Both the position numbers and the translations under genes were made by a program. From Bradyrhizobium hipponense (GTDB taxonomy: Bacteria; Pseudomonadota; Alphaproteobacteria; Rhizobiales; Xanthobacteraceae), in contig NZ_VSTH01000019.1 of the NCBI RefSeq assembly GCF_008123965.1, positions 62,001 to 126,000 of the forward strand: a stretch of DNA of 64,000 nt. The letters run 5' to 3'. Below the pieces are notes generated by a model, which did not search any database, was not told where the DNA came from, and saw only the letters and a program-made list of their open reading frames with translations. Shown here one piece after another: positions 15,474 to 24,892 of the stretch (within the stretch, counting starts at the first letter, position 1; every line of letters begins with the position of its first letter).

Positions 15474-16643
15474 TCAGCCCGCCTTCGCCGCCGCCGGCTT
15501 GGACGGCGGTGGCTTCAGCGGCTTGTCCTGCCGCTTCGACCAGGAGATGTAGTAGGCGACCGTCGTCATGATCGCGATGCCGGCGACGCTGACGAAGATC
15601 TGCGCAAACAGCGAGCCCGAGCTCATCGACAGCTCGAAATGGCCGACGAAGGACAGGAACACGCCGACGCAGAACACGGCGAGCGATTGCTGGCCGCAGA
15701 CGATGATCGGATCGAACCCCTTCCACTCCAGCCCCGGCCATTCCTTGGGCACGAAGCGGATCACCAGGATCACGATCACGACGAAGTGGATGAAGCGGTA
15801 GGGCGCGAGATTGGTCTTGTCGTTCGGGTTGAAGGCCGAGAACAGCCATTGCGGGAACATGCCGCCGAGGGTCGGGAAGCGGCCGGCCATGGTCATGATC
15901 AGCGCGAACAGGAGATAGCCGAGGCACAGATAGAGTGTGAGCGGCGCGTTGATCACATTCATCGAGCGCCGCGCCCCGCCCATCGCGCACCAGGCGCCGA
16001 ACACGAACAGCACCTGCCAGCAATACGGGTTGAAGTACCATTGTCCCGCCGGATAGGCGTTCAGATTCCAGCCGAAGTGACGCGCGGTCAGCCACAGCAC
16101 GATCGACAGCACCATCGTCAGGTCGGGCTTGCGCAGCATGAACCACAGCACCGGGGGAAACAGCCCCATCAGCACGATGTAGAGCGGCAGCACGTCGAGA
16201 TTGAGCGGCTTGAAGCGCAGGAACAGGCCTTGCCGCAGCGTCTCGGTGGCATTGTCGACGAGGCCGGCAACGTTGAACTCATTGATCATCTCGGAATCGC
16301 CGAAGCGCAGCGCCAGATAGCTGATCGAGGCGATGTAGATCACGAACAGGATGATGTGGGCGACGTAGAGCTGCCAGACCCGCTTGGTGAGCCGGGTGGC
16401 GCCGACGAGGAAACCCCGCTCCAGCATCATCCGCGCATAGACGAAGGATGCAGTGTAGCCGGAGATGAAGACGAAGAGATCGGCGGCGTCGGAAAAGCCG
16501 TAATTGCGGGTCGTGATCCAGTTCACTACATTGTCGGGGATGTGATCGAGGAAGATCGCCCAGTTCGCGATGCCGCGAAACAGGTCGAGCCTGAGGTCGC
16601 GGCCTTTTTCGGGGAGCGTTGCGTTGATGTTCAGGAAGGCCAT
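15474..16643 (-). CDS. opgC: OpgC family glucan-modification membrane protein
   Basis: A 389-residue polytopic membrane protein with about ten helices and the OpgC start: RDLRLDLFRGIANWAIFLDHI, then NYGFSDAADLFVFISGY. OpgC proteins are acyltransferase-3-like and add succinyl or other substituents to osmoregulated periplasmic glucans, giving them charge. The start at 16643 (AFLNINATLPEKGRD) was chosen over an in-frame start at 16733, which adds a basic 30-residue tail. The C-terminus is proline/lysine-rich. It is monocistronic. Confidence 0.9.
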   Translation of the reverse strand: MAFLNINATLPEKGRDLRLDLFRGIANWAIFLDHIPDNVVNWITTRNYGFSDAADLFVFISGYTASFVYARMMLERGFLVGATRLTKRVWQLYVAHIILFVIYIASISYLALRFGDSEMINEFNVAGLVDNATETLRQGLFLRFKPLNLDVLPLYIVLMGLFPPVLWFMLRKPDLTMVLSIVLWLTARHFGWNLNAYPAGQWYFNPYCWQVLFVFGAWCAMGGARRSMNVINAPLTLYLCLGYLLFALIMTMAGRFPTLGGMFPQWLFSAFNPNDKTNLAPYRFIHFVVIVILVIRFVPKEWPGLEWKGFDPIIVCGQQSLAVFCVGVFLSFVGHFELSMSSGSLFAQIFVSVAGIAIMTTVAYYISWSKRQDKPLKPPPSKPAAAKAG

Positions 16644-16907
16644 GCGACGGGAGCTTTCGGAGGGAATAGATAGGCTGATGTCGGCGAGGCAGAGCCGCCG
16701 GGCGGGAGCCCGGCGCGGAAGGCGGGTACGCAATTGTCACGGCGCAGCATAATGACTATACCCGTCGGCTAGGTTACCGGGGGGCCCGGAATCACCGATC
16801 AGTTCCCGAAAGGTGTCTCTATACTAGCTATCCCCGCGTTTTCCACCAACTGCTACCGTGACGCATCGAAATCGAACGAAAAGACGCAAAGAGGCCCGGA
16901 CCACCCC

Positions 16908-17213
16908 ATGACCGCACGCATTTTCAAGCCCGCCAAAAACGCGATGCAATCCGGCCGGTCCACGACCCGGGAATGGCAGCTCGATTACGAGCCGGAGCAG
17001 CCGCGCGCAGTGGAGCCGCTGATGGGCTGGACCTCGTCCGGGGACATGAAGCAGCAGATCACGCTGCGCTTCCACAGCAAGGAAGAGGCGGTCGCCTATT
17101 GCGAGCGCAAGGGCATCGCCTACCAGGTGATCGAGCCCAAGGAATCGGCGCGTCGGCCGGTCGCCTATGCCGACAATTTCTCCTTCCGCCGCGGCGAGCC
17201 CTGGACGCACTGA
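16908..17213 (+). CDS. complex I accessory subunit (NDUFS4/18 kDa-like)
   Basis: A 101-residue protein. It starts MTARIFKPAKNAMQSGR and contains REWQLDYEP, then MGWTSSGDMKQQITLRF, EAVAYCERKGI and PVAYADNFSFRRGEPWTH. This matches the ETC complex I subunit conserved region found in mitochondrial NDUFS4 and in alphaproteobacteria. It would be a peripheral stabilising subunit of NADH:ubiquinone oxidoreductase in the peripheral arm. It lies apart from any nuo genes in this window, as is usual for this subunit. Confidence 0.92.
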   Translation: MTARIFKPAKNAMQSGRSTTREWQLDYEPEQPRAVEPLMGWTSSGDMKQQITLRFHSKEEAVAYCERKGIAYQVIEPKESARRPVAYADNFSFRRGEPWTH

Positions 17214-17321
17214 GCGCTGTCGCTGCCTGGCAGCGAGAGCCGGGCTTCCCCTGAGACGCTTGGCAGCTCTTCCGCCCCGTGCTTCGCTGGCGCGAGGCGT
17301 GACGGAATGACGAGGTGGGGT

Positions 17322-17816
17322 ATGGCCGGGCGTGACCAGCTCGACGGCGTCGATTTGCGGATCTTGTCCGAGCTGCAGCAGGACGGGCGGGTCCGCAACA
17401 ACGAGCTGGCGCTTCGCGTCGGCGTGTCGGGGCCCAACTGCGTGAGGCGGCTGAAATCCCTGTTCAGCCGCGGCGTGATCCGGGCGATCCGCGCCGTCAT
17501 CGACGAGCGGCTTCTCGGCTATGAGGTGGTGTCGTTCGTCACTATTCAACTCGCCAGCCAGGCCCAGCCGGTGCTGGAATCCTTCGAGAGCTCGATCGCC
17601 GCGATCCCGCGCATCCAGCAGTGCTGGCGGATTTCGGGCGATACCGATTATCTCCTCAAATGCGTTGCGCCGAGCGTGGAGAACATGCGCCAGCAGCTGC
17701 TGCATTTCGCCGCGATGCCGAACGTCAAGAACGTCCGCAGCTTCCCGGTGCTTGGCGTGGCAAAGGACGTGCCGCTGCCGTTGCAGGAGCTCGCCGCGTC
17801 CGCTTCGGCGGGCTAG
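17322..17816 (+). CDS. Lrp/AsnC family transcriptional regulator
   Basis: A 164-residue protein. The N-terminal helix-turn-helix (about 6-60, LDGVDLRILSELQQDGRVRNNELALRVGVS) is followed by a RAM ligand-binding domain (about 75-150, ending FPVLGVAKDVPLPL). These regulators bind amino acids and form octamers. The adjacent leucine-degradation module makes a link to branched-chain metabolites plausible, but not shown. The start at 17322 (MAGRDQLDG) is preferred over 17307. Confidence 0.85.
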   Translation: MAGRDQLDGVDLRILSELQQDGRVRNNELALRVGVSGPNCVRRLKSLFSRGVIRAIRAVIDERLLGYEVVSFVTIQLASQAQPVLESFESSIAAIPRIQQCWRISGDTDYLLKCVAPSVENMRQQLLHFAAMPNVKNVRSFPVLGVAKDVPLPLQELAASASAG

Positions 17817-17837
17817 GGATTGCGCTCAACCCACACA

Positions 17838-18866
17838 TCAACGGTATCTGTCGCGAAATTCGCGCGGTGAGGCCCCGGTCCAGCTGCGGAAGGCGCGAGA
17901 AAAGCTCTTTTCGTTACGGAAGCCCGCGATCTCCGCGATCCGCTTGATCGGCGTGCGGCCGCGCATCAGTTCCTGCTTGGCAAGGTCGAACTTGGTTTCT
18001 TCCTTGAGGTCGCGCAGCGAAGTGGCTTCCTCGCGCAGGCGCCGATGCATGGTGCGGGTGGAAAGCGCGAGCTCACTCGCAACATCCTCCGCGCCAAGGA
18101 TGCGGCCGCGCGCGTTGCGAAGCACGCGGCGGACGCGCTCGACCAGCAGCCGGTCGCGCCGATAGGGCAATACTGTCAGCCGCAGCGCACCCTTGAGCAT
18201 GCTGTCGAGATCGGCCGGACTGCGGGTGAGCGACAGCGACAGGTAGTGCTTGTCGAAGACGATGCGGGCGCCGTCTGCGTCGAAACGAACATTCCTGCAG
18301 AAGATCGTCGGATAGACGGACACATGGGGCGGCTCGGGAAAGGGAAACTCCGCGGCGCGGAGCGCGATCGCGGAATCGACGGCCCAGCATGAGAAGCCGA
18401 GCACATAGCGGAGCAGGGTGACCAGGCAGAACTCGCGGAGATCACCGAGATCGCGCTGCTCGCGAAGGGAGATGGTCGCCATCTCCTCGCTGACAGCGAG
18501 CTCGAACAGGACGTCCTCGGTCAGCAGGCTGTGATGCCGGCACCAGCGCTTGAGCGCGATCTCGAGATTGGGCGCGGTGATCGAGGCCCGGCACAGCATG
18601 CCGTAGGTGCCCCAGGGCAGCCGGCGCGAGAACCAGCCGAGCGCCTCGTCGTCGAGCTCGCGCATGGCATGGCCCGCCAGCGCCTCGAACTGGGCCGCTG
18701 TCACCCGCCCATCCATCGATTGAGCGAGCTCTTCGGTGACCTGTCCCTTTCCCAGCGCCTCGGCCGGATCCCGGCCGTAGCGGGCATAGGCGGCGACCAC
18801 GCCGCGGACGAAGGCGGCGGGGGTCACGGCGCGGCGGGGCGTGGCGGTCGCGACTTGGAAGGGCAT
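17838..18866 (-). CDS. AraC family transcriptional regulator
   Basis: A 342-residue protein. An N-terminal ligand-binding-like region (about 15-210; AraC regulators with this all-helical domain often sense fatty or branched acids) is followed by a C-terminal AraC double helix-turn-helix (about 240-342). The latter has the expected end FRNEKSFSRAFRSWTGASPREFRDRYR. It is divergent from ivd, with about 100 bases between starts and an inverted repeat at 18877-18890. It is therefore the likely local regulator of the isovalerate/leucine operon. Confidence 0.85.
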   Translation of the reverse strand: MPFQVATATPRRAVTPAAFVRGVVAAYARYGRDPAEALGKGQVTEELAQSMDGRVTAAQFEALAGHAMRELDDEALGWFSRRLPWGTYGMLCRASITAPNLEIALKRWCRHHSLLTEDVLFELAVSEEMATISLREQRDLGDLREFCLVTLLRYVLGFSCWAVDSAIALRAAEFPFPEPPHVSVYPTIFCRNVRFDADGARIVFDKHYLSLSLTRSPADLDSMLKGALRLTVLPYRRDRLLVERVRRVLRNARGRILGAEDVASELALSTRTMHRRLREEATSLRDLKEETKFDLAKQELMRGRTPIKRIAEIAGFRNEKSFSRAFRSWTGASPREFRDRYR

Positions 18867-18876
18867 GAAAAATCCT

Positions 18877-18890
18877 CGCCAAACTTGGCG
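18877..18890. promoter_or_regulatory. inverted repeat, candidate operator
   Basis: CGCCAA-AC-TTGGCG: perfect 6-bp arms with a 2-nt spacer in the divergent promoter region between the AraC-type regulator and ivd. Confidence 0.45.
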
Positions 18891-18967
18891 GAAAATGCAA
18901 CCTTTTCGACCGAAGCGGCGCCGACACGGGGGTAGGTTCGGGCCGATAAGATTTCGGAGGACTCGCC

Positions 18968-20140
18968 TTGAACATCCCGAGCATCGATTTCGATCTGGGC
19001 GAAGACATTGCCATGCTGCGCGACACGCTTCGCGCCTTCGTGGAGGCGGAGATCGCGCCGCGCGCGGCCGAGATCGAGAAGGCCAATCTGTTCCCCTCGG
19101 ACCTCTGGAAGCGCTTTGGCGACCTCGGCCTGCTCGGCATGACCGCGCCGGAGCAATATGGCGGCTCCAACATGGGCTATCTCGCCCATATCGTCGCCAT
19201 GGAGGAGATTTCGCGCGGCTCGGCCGCGGTGGGGCTGTCCTACGGCGCTCACTCCAACCTCTGCATCAACCAGATCCGCCGCAACGGCAACGACGCGCAG
19301 AGGCAGCGCTACCTGCCAAAGCTGATCTCCGGCGACTATGTCGGCGCACTCGCGATGTCCGAGCCGGGCGCCGGATCGGACGTGGTCTCGATGAAGCTGC
19401 GCGCGGACAAGCGCGGCGACCGCTACGTGCTCAACGGCTCCAAGATGTGGATCACCAATGGCGGCGATGCCGACGTGCTCGTGGTCTATGCCAAGACCGA
19501 TCCTGAGGCCGGCCCGCGCGGCATGACCGCCTTCCTGATCGAAAAGGGCTTTAAGGGCTTCACCCACGGCCAGCATCTCGACAAGCTCGGCATGCGCGGC
19601 TCCAACACCTATCCGCTCTTCTTCGACGACTGCGAGGTGCCGGAAGAGAACGTGCTCGGCGGCGTGGGCGAGGGCGTCAAGGTGCTGATGTCCGGCCTCG
19701 ACTATGAGCGCGCCGTGCTCTCCGGCGGCCCGCTCGGCATCATGGCGGCGTGCATGGATGCGGTGGTGCCCTACATGCACGAGCGCAAGCAGTTCGGGCA
19801 GCCGATCGGCGACTTCCAGCTGATGCAGGGCAAGCTCGCCGATATGTATTCGACCTGGCAGGCGACGCGCGCCTATGTCTATGCGGTGGGGCGCGCCTGC
19901 GACCGCGCCAACCACGCGCGCAGCCTGCGCAAGGATGCCGCCGCGGCGATCCTCTATTCCGCCGAGAAGGCGACGTGGATGGCGGGCGAGGCGATCCAGG
20001 CGCTCGGCGGCGTCGGCTATACCAGCGAGTTTCCGGTCGGGCGGCTGTGGCGGGACGCCAAACTCTACGAGATCGGCGCCGGCACCTCGGAGGTTCGCCG
20101 CATGCTGATCGGCCGCGAGCTGATGGCGGAAACCGCTTAA
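18968..20140 (+). CDS. ivd: isovaleryl-CoA dehydrogenase
   Basis: A 390-residue acyl-CoA dehydrogenase. It has FAD-contacting [14 protein letters not shown] and [17 protein letters not shown], and the catalytic base Glu247 in [13 protein letters not shown], the position used by human IVD rather than the C-terminal Glu of other family members. It oxidises isovaleryl-CoA to 3-methylcrotonyl-CoA, passing electrons to ETF. It is the first gene of the operon with mccB, mccA and HMG-CoA lyase. It lacks a targeting sequence and is cytoplasmic. Confidence 0.95.
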   Translation: MNIPSIDFDLGEDIAMLRDTLRAFVEAEIAPRAAEIEKANLFPSDLWKRFGDLGLLGMTAPEQYGGSNMGYLAHIVAMEEISRGSAAVGLSYGAHSNLCINQIRRNGNDAQRQRYLPKLISGDYVGALAMSEPGAGSDVVSMKLRADKRGDRYVLNGSKMWITNGGDADVLVVYAKTDPEAGPRGMTAFLIEKGFKGFTHGQHLDKLGMRGSNTYPLFFDDCEVPEENVLGGVGEGVKVLMSGLDYERAVLSGGPLGIMAACMDAVVPYMHERKQFGQPIGDFQLMQGKLADMYSTWQATRAYVYAVGRACDRANHARSLRKDAAAAILYSAEKATWMAGEAIQALGGVGYTSEFPVGRLWRDAKLYEIGAGTSEVRRMLIGRELMAETA

Positions 20141-20222
20141 GCCTTCACAAATTGGAATTGCCGCGGAACTGATCCAACCTGCCCGCGGCCTCTCACCACG
20201 TCACCAGAAACGCGGGACTTGC

Positions 20223-21827
20223 ATGCCGCTCCATTCCAGCATCGATCCGTCCTCATCAGATTTTGCGCGCAATTCTGACGCCATGCGTGCGCTCGTCGCG
20301 GACTTGCGCGAGAAGCTCGGCCAGGTCGCCGGCGCCGGCGGCGAGGTCTCGCGCAACCGCCACACCGCGCGCGGCAAGATGCTGGCACGCCAGCGCGTTG
20401 ACCTGCTGGTCGATCCCGGCACCGCGTTCATGGAGCTGTCGCCGCTTGCGGCCTATGGCCTCTATGGCGGAGACGTGCATTCGGCGAGCGTCGTCACAGG
20501 GGTGGGACGCGTCGCGGGGCGCGAATGCGTGATCGTGGCCAACGACGCCACCATCAAGGGCGGCACCTATTACCCCATGACCGTGAAAAAGCATCTGCGC
20601 GCGCAGGACGTGGCGCGGCAGAACAACCTGCCTTGCGTCTACATGGTCGATTCAGGCGGCGCCTTTCTTCCGCTCCAGGACGAGATCTTTCCGGACGAGC
20701 GGCACTTTGGCCGCATCTTCTACAATCAGGCGCAGATGTCTTCGCAAGGCATTCCGCAAATTGCGATCGTGATGGGCTCCTGCACCGCCGGCGGCGCCTA
20801 TGTGCCGGCGATGTCGGACGAGAGCATTATCGTGCGGAATCAAGGCACCATCTTTCTCGGCGGCCCGCCGCTGGTGAAGGCGGCGACTGGTGAAGTCGTG
20901 AGTGCGGAGGAGCTCGGCGGCGCCGACGTGCATTCGCGCCAGTCCGGCGTGACCGATCACTACGCTCAGAACGACGCCCATGCGATCGGGATCGCCCGCC
21001 GCATCATCGGCACGCTGAAGCCGTCGGTGCGTCCGAACCTCAACATGCATCCGCCGCGCGAACCGCTGTTTCCTGCCGAAGAGATTTACGGCGTCGTGCC
21101 GGTCGACGGCCGCAAGCCATTTGACGTTCGCGACATCATCGCCCGCATCGTCGACGGCTCGGAGTTCGACGAGTTCAAGAAACTCTACGGTACGACGCTG
21201 GTCTGCGGCTTCGCCCATCTCTGGGGTTTTCCGGTCGGGATCATCGCCAACAACGGCATCCTGTTCAGCGAGAGCTCGCTGAAGGGAGCTCACTTCATCG
21301 AGCTGTGCTGCCAGCGCGGCATTCCCCTGGTGTTCTTGCAGAACATCACCGGCTTCATGGTCGGCAAGAAATACGAGGCAGGCGGCATCGCGCGCGACGG
21401 CGCCAAGCTGGTGACGGCAGTTGCGACCGCCTCGGTTCCGAAATTCACCGTCGTGATCGGCGGCTCCTACGGCGCCGGCAATTACGGGATGTGCGGACGC
21501 GCCTACTCACCACGCTTCCTGTGGATGTGGCCGAACGCGCGCATCTCGGTGATGGGCGGCGAGCAGGCTTCGATGGTGCTGAGCCAGGTCCGGCGCGACA
21601 ATATCGAAGCCAAGGGCGATAGCTGGTCCAAGGAAGAGGAAGATAATTTCCGCGAGCCGATCCGCGCGCAATATGAGAGCCAGGGGCACCCCTATTATGC
21701 GACCGCACGACTATGGGATGACGGCGTGATCGACCCGGCCGACACGCGGCTGGTGCTCGGCCTTGGCCTCTCGGCGGCATCGAATGCGCCGATCGAACCG
21801 ACGAAATTCGGCCTGTTCAGGATGTGA
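20223..21827 (+). CDS. mccB: methylcrotonyl-CoA carboxylase beta subunit (carboxyltransferase)
   Basis: A 534-residue carboxyltransferase. The N-terminal CT half ([32 protein letters not shown]) and the C-terminal half ([20 protein letters not shown]) are the crotonase-fold halves. It transfers the carboxyl group from biotin to 3-methylcrotonyl-CoA, giving 3-methylglutaconyl-CoA. The match to the MCC beta subunit ([16 protein letters not shown]) is strong, and the neighbours agree. It is 82 bases after ivd and 4 bases before mccA. Confidence 0.95.
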   Translation: MPLHSSIDPSSSDFARNSDAMRALVADLREKLGQVAGAGGEVSRNRHTARGKMLARQRVDLLVDPGTAFMELSPLAAYGLYGGDVHSASVVTGVGRVAGRECVIVANDATIKGGTYYPMTVKKHLRAQDVARQNNLPCVYMVDSGGAFLPLQDEIFPDERHFGRIFYNQAQMSSQGIPQIAIVMGSCTAGGAYVPAMSDESIIVRNQGTIFLGGPPLVKAATGEVVSAEELGGADVHSRQSGVTDHYAQNDAHAIGIARRIIGTLKPSVRPNLNMHPPREPLFPAEEIYGVVPVDGRKPFDVRDIIARIVDGSEFDEFKKLYGTTLVCGFAHLWGFPVGIIANNGILFSESSLKGAHFIELCCQRGIPLVFLQNITGFMVGKKYEAGGIARDGAKLVTAVATASVPKFTVVIGGSYGAGNYGMCGRAYSPRFLWMWPNARISVMGGEQASMVLSQVRRDNIEAKGDSWSKEEEDNFREPIRAQYESQGHPYYATARLWDDGVIDPADTRLVLGLGLSAASNAPIEPTKFGLFRM

Positions 21828-21831
21828 TGCG

Positions 21832-23847
21832 ATGGACCGCTCAATGCTCTACCGGCGTTTTCGCACACTTCTGATCGCCAACCGCGGCGAGATCGCCTGC
21901 CGCGTCATCCGCACTGCACGCGCCATGGGCCTGCGCACGGTCGCCGTCTATTCCGAGGCCGACCGCGACGCAATGCACGTCGCGCTCGCCGACGAGGCCG
22001 TGCTGCTCGGACCTGCGCGTGCCCGCGACAGCTATCTCAATGTCGAGCGGTTGATCGAGGCCGCGCGCAAGACCGGCGCCGAGGCGGTCCACCCCGGCTA
22101 CGGCTTCCTGTCCGAGAATGCGGACTTTGCGCGGGCTTGCCTCGATGCCGGCCTGGTCTTCGTCGGCCCGACCGCCGCGATGATGACGGCGATGGGCTCG
22201 AAATCGGGCTCGAAAGCGCTGATGGAGAAGGCCGGCGTGCCGCTGGTGCCCGGCTATCACGGCGAGGCCCAGGACGAAGCGACGCTGTGGAAGGCGGCCG
22301 AAAAGATCGGCTTTCCCATTCTGGTGAAGGCCTCGGCCGGCGGTGGCGGCCGCGGCATGCGGATCGTGCGTTCGGCGGCCGAGCTTGAGCCCGCGATCAT
22401 CAGCGCCAAGCGCGAGGCCAAGGCTGCGTTCGGCGACGATCGTATGCTGATCGAGAAATACGTCGACAATCCCCGCCACATCGAGGTGCAGGTGATCGGC
22501 GACAGCCACGGCAATCTCTTGTCGCTGTTCGAACGCGAATGCACCTTGCAGCGCCGGCACCAGAAGGTGATCGAGGAGGCGCCGTCGCCGACGCTGAATC
22601 CTGCGCAACGCGAGGCCGTCTGCGTCGCCGCGCGCAAGGCTGCGGGCGCGGTCAACTATGTCGGCGCCGGCACGATCGAGTTTGTCTCCGACGGCAAGGA
22701 CGTGTTCTTCATCGAGATGAACACCCGCCTTCAGGTCGAGCATCCCGTGACCGAACTGATCACCGGCATCGATCTCGTGGAATGGCAGTTGCGCGTCGCT
22801 TTCGGCGAGGCATTGCCGCTGAAGCAGGACGAGATCCGGCTCAACGGCCACGCCGTCGAGGCGCGCGTCTACGCCGAAAATCCGACCAGGAACTTCATGC
22901 CGTCGGTTGGAAAGATCTCGACTTGGCGTCTGCCGGCGGAAACCGGCGGCTTGCGCATTGATTCCGGCTATCGCGAGGGCGACAGCGTCTCGCCTTACTA
23001 TGACGCGATGCTGGCCAAAATGATCGCCTGGGCGCCGACGCGGGATGTCGCGATCGAGCGGCTGAACCGCGGGCTGGAGGACTCCGACGTCCGCGGCATC
23101 GTCACCAACATCCCGTTCCTCTCGGCGCTGATCACGCATCCGAAGGTGCGCGCGAACGCGATCGACACCGGCTTCATCGAGCGTGAGCTGGCGATCTTGA
23201 CATCAGCGCCGCCGGCACCCAGCGAGCTGGAGCTGTGCGCCGCGGTTGCCGCCGTCATCGACGATGAGCGCAAGGCCGCCCAGGCGGAACCAGAATCGCC
23301 CTGGCAAACCTTTGGCTGGATGCCGGTCGGCCGCCGCCAGCGCAGTTTTGCCTTCCGCGTCGGTCATGGTGCTGGTCATGGGCCTGAGCTGAATGTGACG
23401 TTGAACTACGGCAGCGGCCCGTCGACGCTGCTGATCGGCGAACGCGAGCTGGCGTTTGCCGTCACGCCGAAGGATGGCGGCTTCGATCTAACACTGGACG
23501 GCGTCAAATCGCAGGTTGCCGCCGTGATCGACGGCCATGAGCTTTACTTGCGTACCCGCAATGGGCGCTTCGATCTGCACTGGGTCGACCCGTTCGGCGG
23601 CGAGAGCGATGAGCATGTCGGCGAGGACAAGATCACGGCACCGCTGCCGGGCACCGTCGTCGCCGTGCTGGCGGAAGCGGGGGCGACGCTCGAGAAGGGC
23701 GCGCCGATCCTCACCCTGGAGGTGATGAAGATGGAGCAGACGCTGCGCGCCCCGTTCGCGGGCGTCCTGACGGCGATCAAGTGCAAGGTCGGCGACATCG
23801 TGCAGGAGGGCGTCGAGCTCGCCGTGGTCGAACCGTTGGCCGAGTGA
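21832..23847 (+). CDS. mccA: methylcrotonyl-CoA carboxylase alpha subunit (biotin carboxylase/BCCP)
   Basis: A 671-residue protein. Biotin carboxylase N domain (LLIANRGEIACRVIRTAR), ATP-grasp (VKASAGGGGRGMRIV, EKYVDNPRHIEVQVIGD, EMNTRLQVEHPVTE), C domain, a less conserved middle, then the biotinyl domain with Lys633 in LEVMKMEQT. It carboxylates its own biotin with bicarbonate and ATP. The start at 21832 is 4 bases after the mccB stop, so the two are tightly coupled. The next in-frame ATG (21844) is an alternative. Confidence 0.95.
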   Translation: MDRSMLYRRFRTLLIANRGEIACRVIRTARAMGLRTVAVYSEADRDAMHVALADEAVLLGPARARDSYLNVERLIEAARKTGAEAVHPGYGFLSENADFARACLDAGLVFVGPTAAMMTAMGSKSGSKALMEKAGVPLVPGYHGEAQDEATLWKAAEKIGFPILVKASAGGGGRGMRIVRSAAELEPAIISAKREAKAAFGDDRMLIEKYVDNPRHIEVQVIGDSHGNLLSLFERECTLQRRHQKVIEEAPSPTLNPAQREAVCVAARKAAGAVNYVGAGTIEFVSDGKDVFFIEMNTRLQVEHPVTELITGIDLVEWQLRVAFGEALPLKQDEIRLNGHAVEARVYAENPTRNFMPSVGKISTWRLPAETGGLRIDSGYREGDSVSPYYDAMLAKMIAWAPTRDVAIERLNRGLEDSDVRGIVTNIPFLSALITHPKVRANAIDTGFIERELAILTSAPPAPSELELCAAVAAVIDDERKAAQAEPESPWQTFGWMPVGRRQRSFAFRVGHGAGHGPELNVTLNYGSGPSTLLIGERELAFAVTPKDGGFDLTLDGVKSQVAAVIDGHELYLRTRNGRFDLHWVDPFGGESDEHVGEDKITAPLPGTVVAVLAEAGATLEKGAPILTLEVMKMEQTLRAPFAGVLTAIKCKVGDIVQEGVELAVVEPLAE

Positions 23848-23854
23848 GAGTGAC

Positions 23855-24766
23855 ATGAGCAACCAGGTCCGCATCATCGAAATGGGCCCGCGCGACGGCC
23901 TCCAGAACGAGAAGACACCCGTCAGCGTCGAGGCCCGCATCGCCTTTGTCGAGGCGCTGGTCGCGGCCGGCCTCACCACCGTCGAAGTCGGCGCCTTCGT
24001 CTCACCCAAGGCGATCCCGCAAATGGCGAGCTCGGATGCCGTACTGCGCGGCGTGAGCCATGTGAAGGGCGCCGAATTCCACGTGCTGGTGCCGAACGAG
24101 AAGGGCTATGACGCCGCGCGCGCTGCGGGTGCCCAAGTCGTCTCGGTATTCGCGGCAGCCTCCGAAGGCTTCTCACGGGCCAACATCAATTGCACGGTCG
24201 CGGAGTCCATTGAGCGCTTCAAGCCGGTATTGGCGCGGGCCAAGACCGACGGCATCAGGGTCCGCGGCTATATCTCTTGCGTGCTGGGCTGTCCGTTCGA
24301 CGGCGAGATCAAGCCGAAGGCAGTAGCGGATCTGGCGAAAACGCTGTGGGATCTCGGCTGCTACCAAATCTCGCTCGGCGACACCATCGGCGTCGGCACA
24401 CCGAGCAAGGCGAAGGAGATGCTGCGCGCGGTCAGCGCCAATGTTCCCGCCGCCCATCTCGCGATGCATTTCCACGACACCTACGGCCAGGCGCTTGCCA
24501 ATCTCTATGCCGGCCTGGAGGAGGGCGTCCGCGTCATCGATGCCGCCGCCGGCGGTCTCGGCGGCTGTCCCTACGCCCCCGGCGCGACCGGCAATGTCGC
24601 GACCGAGGACGTCGTCTACATGCTCGAAGGCATGGGCGTCAGGACCGGCGTCGACATGGAGAGGCTGCTGGCGGCGACCAACGAGATGAGCGGCGTGCTG
24701 GGCAAGCCGCCCGCGAGCCGCGTGGCATCTGCACTGAACGCCAAGCGGAAACGCGCGGCGACGTAA
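23855..24766 (+). CDS. mvaB: hydroxymethylglutaryl-CoA lyase
   Basis: A 303-residue TIM-barrel lyase. It has the N-terminal metal-binding GPRDGLQNE, the MHFHDTYGQALAN metal histidines, and the GLGGCPYAPGATGN cysteine loop. It cleaves HMG-CoA to acetyl-CoA and acetoacetate. The gene begins 7 bases after mccA and ends the leucine-type operon. No methylglutaconyl-CoA hydratase gene lies in this cluster, so that step must be encoded elsewhere. Confidence 0.95.
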   Translation: MSNQVRIIEMGPRDGLQNEKTPVSVEARIAFVEALVAAGLTTVEVGAFVSPKAIPQMASSDAVLRGVSHVKGAEFHVLVPNEKGYDAARAAGAQVVSVFAAASEGFSRANINCTVAESIERFKPVLARAKTDGIRVRGYISCVLGCPFDGEIKPKAVADLAKTLWDLGCYQISLGDTIGVGTPSKAKEMLRAVSANVPAAHLAMHFHDTYGQALANLYAGLEEGVRVIDAAAGGLGGCPYAPGATGNVATEDVVYMLEGMGVRTGVDMERLLAATNEMSGVLGKPPASRVASALNAKRKRAAT

Positions 24767-24791
24767 ATTGCCTGCGCCGTCTTCAAACTTG

Positions 24792-24883
24792 GTAGGGTGG
24801 GCAAAGGCGCGCAGCGCCGTGCCCACCGTCTCTCCGTGATCCCGTTGGTAGGTGGTGGGCACGCTTCGCTTTGCCCACCCTAC
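24792..24883. repeat. REP-like palindrome
   Basis: GTAGGGTGGGCAAAG at the left and CTTTGCCCACCCTAC at the right, with a partly complementary middle (GTGCCCACC and GGTGGTGGGCAC). It lies between the convergent HMG-CoA lyase and DapA-like genes. Confidence 0.8.
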
Positions 24884-24892
24884 GCGATGCGG

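Noticed and set aside
15363..16673. 436-codon plus-strand frame opposite opgC
   Set aside because: Shadow of opgC; composition is low-complexity His/Glu/Arg.
21841..23139. 432-codon minus-strand frame opposite mccA
   Set aside because: Shadow of the biotin carboxylase gene.
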